From Ipomoea triloba (taxonomy: Eukaryota > Streptophyta > Magnoliopsida > Solanales > Convolvulaceae): a DNA stretch of 64,000 nt. Both the position numbers and the translations under genes were made by a program. The stretch covers positions 4,930,636 through 4,994,635 of the forward strand of contig NC_044923.1 of assembly GCF_003576645.1 (NCBI RefSeq), in the 5' to 3' direction. The notes below the pieces were generated by a model. The model saw nothing but the letters and a program-made list of their open reading frames with translations, had not been told where the DNA came from and made no database searches. This document shows, in pieces, positions 60,901 to 64,000 of the stretch (the stretch's first letter is position 1; the number at the start of each line of letters is the position of its first letter).

Positions 60901-63900
60901 AATGTCTCTATTTTTGCATAAAATGTGTCAAAAAAGCTATCGAACTTTACCTAAAAAATTAGTTAGGCCCTCAAACTTTTTAAAGTTGCAATTAGGTATA
61001 CAAAAATGTCAATTTAGTTATCAAGAAATAATTACATGTTAGTGACCTGTAATAACATGTAAATGTAAATATCACTTTTTTTTTTGCATAAAATGTGTCA
61101 AAAATACAATCGAACTTTACCTGAAAAATTAATTAGGCTCCTCAAACTTTTTAAAGTTGCAATTAGATACATAAAAATGTCAATTAAGTTCATCCAGTAA
61201 TAATTACCTGTTAGTGACCTGTAATAATAGGTAAATATAAATGTCACTTTTTTTGCATAATATGTGTTAAATAGGCTATCAACCGTTACCTGAAAAATCA
61301 ATTAGGCCCCCAAACTTTTTAAAGTTGCAATTAGGTACATAAAAATGTCAATTTAGTTCATCCAGGAATAATTACCTATTAGTGACCTGTAATAACAGGT
61401 AAATGTAAATGTCACTTTTTTTTTGCAAAAAATGTGTTAAAAAGGCCATCGAACATTACCTGAAACATTAATTAGGCCCTTCAAACTTTTTAAAGTTGCA
61501 ATTAGATACATAAACATGTCAATGTTGTTCATCAAGGCATAATTACTCGTTAGGGCCATGTAATACCAGGTAAATGTAAATGTCTTTTTCGCATAAAATG
61601 TGTCAAATAGGCTATCAACCTTTACCTGAAAAATCAAATAGACCCTCAAACATTTTAAAGTTGCAATTAGATACATAAAAATGCCAATTTAGTTCATCCA
61701 GGAATAATTACCTGTTAGTGACCCGTAATAACAGGTAAATGTAAATGTTACTTTTTTTGCATAAAATGTGTCAAATAAGCTATCGACCTTTACCTGAAAA
61801 ATCTATTAGACCCTAAAACTTTTTAAAGTTAAAATTAGATACATAAAAATGTCAATTTAGTTCATCAAGAAATAATTACCTGTTAGTGGCCTGTAAAAAC
61901 ATGTAAATGTAAATGTCACTTTTTTTTTTTTGCATAAAATGTGTCAAATAAGCTATCGACCTTTACCTGAAAAATCTATTAGACCCTAAAACTTTTTAAA
62001 GTTAAAATTAGATACATAAAAATGTCAATTTAGTTCATCCAGTAATAATTACCTTTTAGTGACCTGTAATAACAGGTCAATGTAAATGTCTCTATTTTTG
62101 CATAAAATGTGTCAAAAAAGCTATCGAACTTTACCTAAAAAATTAGTTAGGCCTCAAACTTTTTAAAGTTGCAATTAGGTATATAAAAATGTCAATTTAG
62201 TTATCAAGAAATAATTACAGGTATATAAAAATGTCAATTTAGTTATCAAGAAATAATTACATGTTAGTGACCTGTAATAACATGTAAATGTAAATGTCAC
62301 TTTTTTTTTTTTGCTGTAATAACATGTAAATGTAAATGTCACTTTTTTTTTTTTGCCTAAAATGTGTAAAAAATGCAATTGAACTTTATCTGAAAAATTA
62401 ATTAGGCCCCTCAAACTTTTTAAAGTTGTAATTAGATACATAAACATGTCAATTTAGTTCATCAAGACATAATTACCCGTTAGCGACCTGTAATATCAGG
62501 TAAATGTAAATGTCACTTTTTTTTCGTATAAAATGTGTCAAATAGGCTATCAACCTTTACCTGAAAAATCAATTAGGCCTTAAAACTTTTTAATGTTGCA
62601 ATTAGGTACATAAAAATGTCAATTTAGTTCATCCAGGAATAATTACCAGTTAGTGACCTGTAATAACAGGTAATTGTAAATGTCACTTTTTTTGGCATAA
62701 AATATGTTAAAAAGGAAATCGAACTTTACTTAAAAATTAGTTAGGCCCTCAAACTTTTTAATGTTGCAATTAAGTACATAAAAATGTCAATTTATTTCTT
62801 CAAAGAATATTTACCTGTTAATGACCTGTAATAACAGGTAAATGTAAATGTTACTATTTTTTTTGCATAAAATGTGTCAAATAAGCTATCGACCTTTGCC
62901 TGAAAAATCAATTAGACCCTTAAAATTTTTAAAGTTGCAATTAGGTACATAAAAATCTCAGTTTAGTTCATCCAGAAATAATTACTTGTTAATGACCCGA
63001 AATAACATGTAAATGTAAATGTCACTTTTTTTGCATAAAATGTGTCAAATAAGCTATCGACCTTTACCTGAAAAATCAATTAGAACCTCAAACTTTTTAA
63101 AGTTGCAATTAGATACATAAAAATGTCAACTATGTTCATCTAGGAATAATTATCTGTTAGTGACCTGTAATAACAAATAATGTAAATGTCACTTTTTTTG
63201 CATAAAATGTGTCAAAAAGGCCATCTAACTTTACATAAAAAAAAATTAATTAGGCCCTCAAACTTTTTAAAGTTGCAATTAGGTCCATAAAAATGTCAAT
63301 TTAGTTCATCAAGGATTAATTACCTGTTAGTGACCTGTAATAACAAGTAATGTAAATGTCACTTTTTTTTGCATAAAATGTGTCAAAAAGGCCATCTAAC
63401 TTTACCTAAAAAATTAATTAGGCCCTAAAACTTTTTAAAGTTGCAATTAGTTATAAAAAAATGTCAATTTAGTTCATCAAGGAATAATTACCTGTTAATG
63501 ACCTGTAATAACATGTAAATGTAAATGTCACTTTTTTTTTGCATAAAATGTGTCAAAAATGCCATCGAACTTTAACTGAAAAATTAATTAGGCCCCTCAA
63601 ACTTTTTAAAGTTGCAATTAGGTACATAAAAATGTCAATTTAGTTCATCCAGGAATAATTACCTGTTATTAACCCGTAATAACAGGTAAATGTAAAAGTC
63701 ACTTTTTTTGCGTAAAATGTGTCAAATAAGCTATCGTCCTTTACCTGAAAAATCAATTAGACCTTCAAACTTTTTAAAGTTGCAATTAGATACATAAAAA
63801 TGTCAATTAAGTTCATCCAGTAATAATTACCTGTTAGTGACCTGTAATAATAGGTAAATATAAATGTCACTTTTTTTGCATAATATGTGTTAAATAGGCT

Positions 63901-64000
63901 ATCAACCGTTACCTGAAAAATCAATTAGGCCCCCAAACTTTTTAAAGTTGCAATTAGGTACATAAAAATGTCAATTTAGTTCATCCAGGAATAATTACCT

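Larger units (their letters stand above)
17347..64000 (+). repeat. Satellite array, monomer about 168 bp, head-to-tail
   Basis: A consensus-like monomer runs GTGTCAAATAGGCTATCAAC, CTTTACCTGAAAAATCAATT, AGGCCCTCAAACTTTTTAAA, GTTGCAATTAGGTACATAAA, AATGTCAATTTAGTTCATCA, AGGAATAATTACCTGTTAGT, GACCTGTAATAACAGGTAAA, then TGTAAATGTCAC, a T tract and GCATAAAAT: about 168 bp with T7. Every monomer I read is in the same orientation. The T tract varies from about 6 to more than 50, which changes the local period. Subtypes differ at fixed places: CTATCAACC or CTATCGACC, CCATCGAAC, and a third with AACAAAATTAATTTGTCCCT and TTTATAGTTGC. Excluding three insertions the array holds about 41.8 kb. It starts mid-monomer at TACCAGGTAAATG and runs past the window end. 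The short frames over it are repeat artefacts. Whether it is centromeric cannot be read from sequence. Confidence 0.97.

Noticed and set aside
23123..62447. Many 60-90 codon frames with recurring [14 protein letters not shown] and MYLIATLKSLRG words
   Set aside because: They are the satellite monomer read on the minus strand. The apparent protein repeat follows the DNA repeat and is broken by stops in most monomers.
17347..64000. CRISPR-like regular repetition
   Set aside because: Repeats are contiguous monomers without unique spacers, in a plant nuclear context.
17347..64000. CENP-B box or telomere repeat in the monomers
   Set aside because: I saw no TTCG...CGGG-type box and no TTTAGGG runs in the array.

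Overview
This window is plant nuclear DNA, very probably from a eudicot. It is AT-rich and has no gene I can support as intact. Instead it holds plant-type repeats: CACTA, Mutator-like, Harbinger, hAT and Stowaway elements, tRNA-derived SINEs, a copia relic, a solo LTR, and a piece of the plastid gene ycf1. The species cannot be fixed from the sequence.

Region 1 (1 to about 17346) is a repeat-rich border. It opens with short minisatellites, a CTTAAG-rich repeat, a 51-bp foldback and the last 41 codons of a Ty1/copia RNase H. Further elements can be delimited from their target-site duplications (TSDs): a SINE (2757-2915), two Harbinger MITEs (3661-4193 and 7674-8102), a hAT MITE (9551-9954), a Stowaway MITE (14991-15253), and a Mutator-like MITE (16348-17238) carrying a second, nested one (16631-17086). 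From about 4300 to 8570 the backbone is an old, decayed tandem repeat of about 80 bp, broken up by insertions and a 352-base assembly gap. A GC-rich patch at 11440-11900 is the only stretch that looks like a gene 5' end, and no reading frame follows it.

Region 2 (about 17347 to 64000, running off the window) is one head-to-tail satellite array. The monomer is about 168 bp and all copies I read are on the same strand. Dividing length by monomer size gives roughly 240-250 copies. Each monomer has a poly-T tract of variable length and, in most copies, a 9-bp perfect dyad. Monomer subtypes are interspersed, larger multi-monomer blocks are duplicated, and a few stretches have recently been re-amplified.

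Three foreign pieces interrupt the array. The first is a non-autonomous CACTA element (20902-22669, 3-bp TSD) whose centre contains four consecutive hairpins. The second is a 2.67-kb solo LTR (33189-35858, 5-bp TSD). The third is a 372-bp open-frame fragment of plastid ycf1 (54454-54825), inserted without loss or duplication of satellite sequence.

No genes work together here. The interest is structural: a possibly centromeric or other heterochromatic satellite, how it turns over, and what has landed in it. All calls come from reading the sequence, with no database or alignment run.
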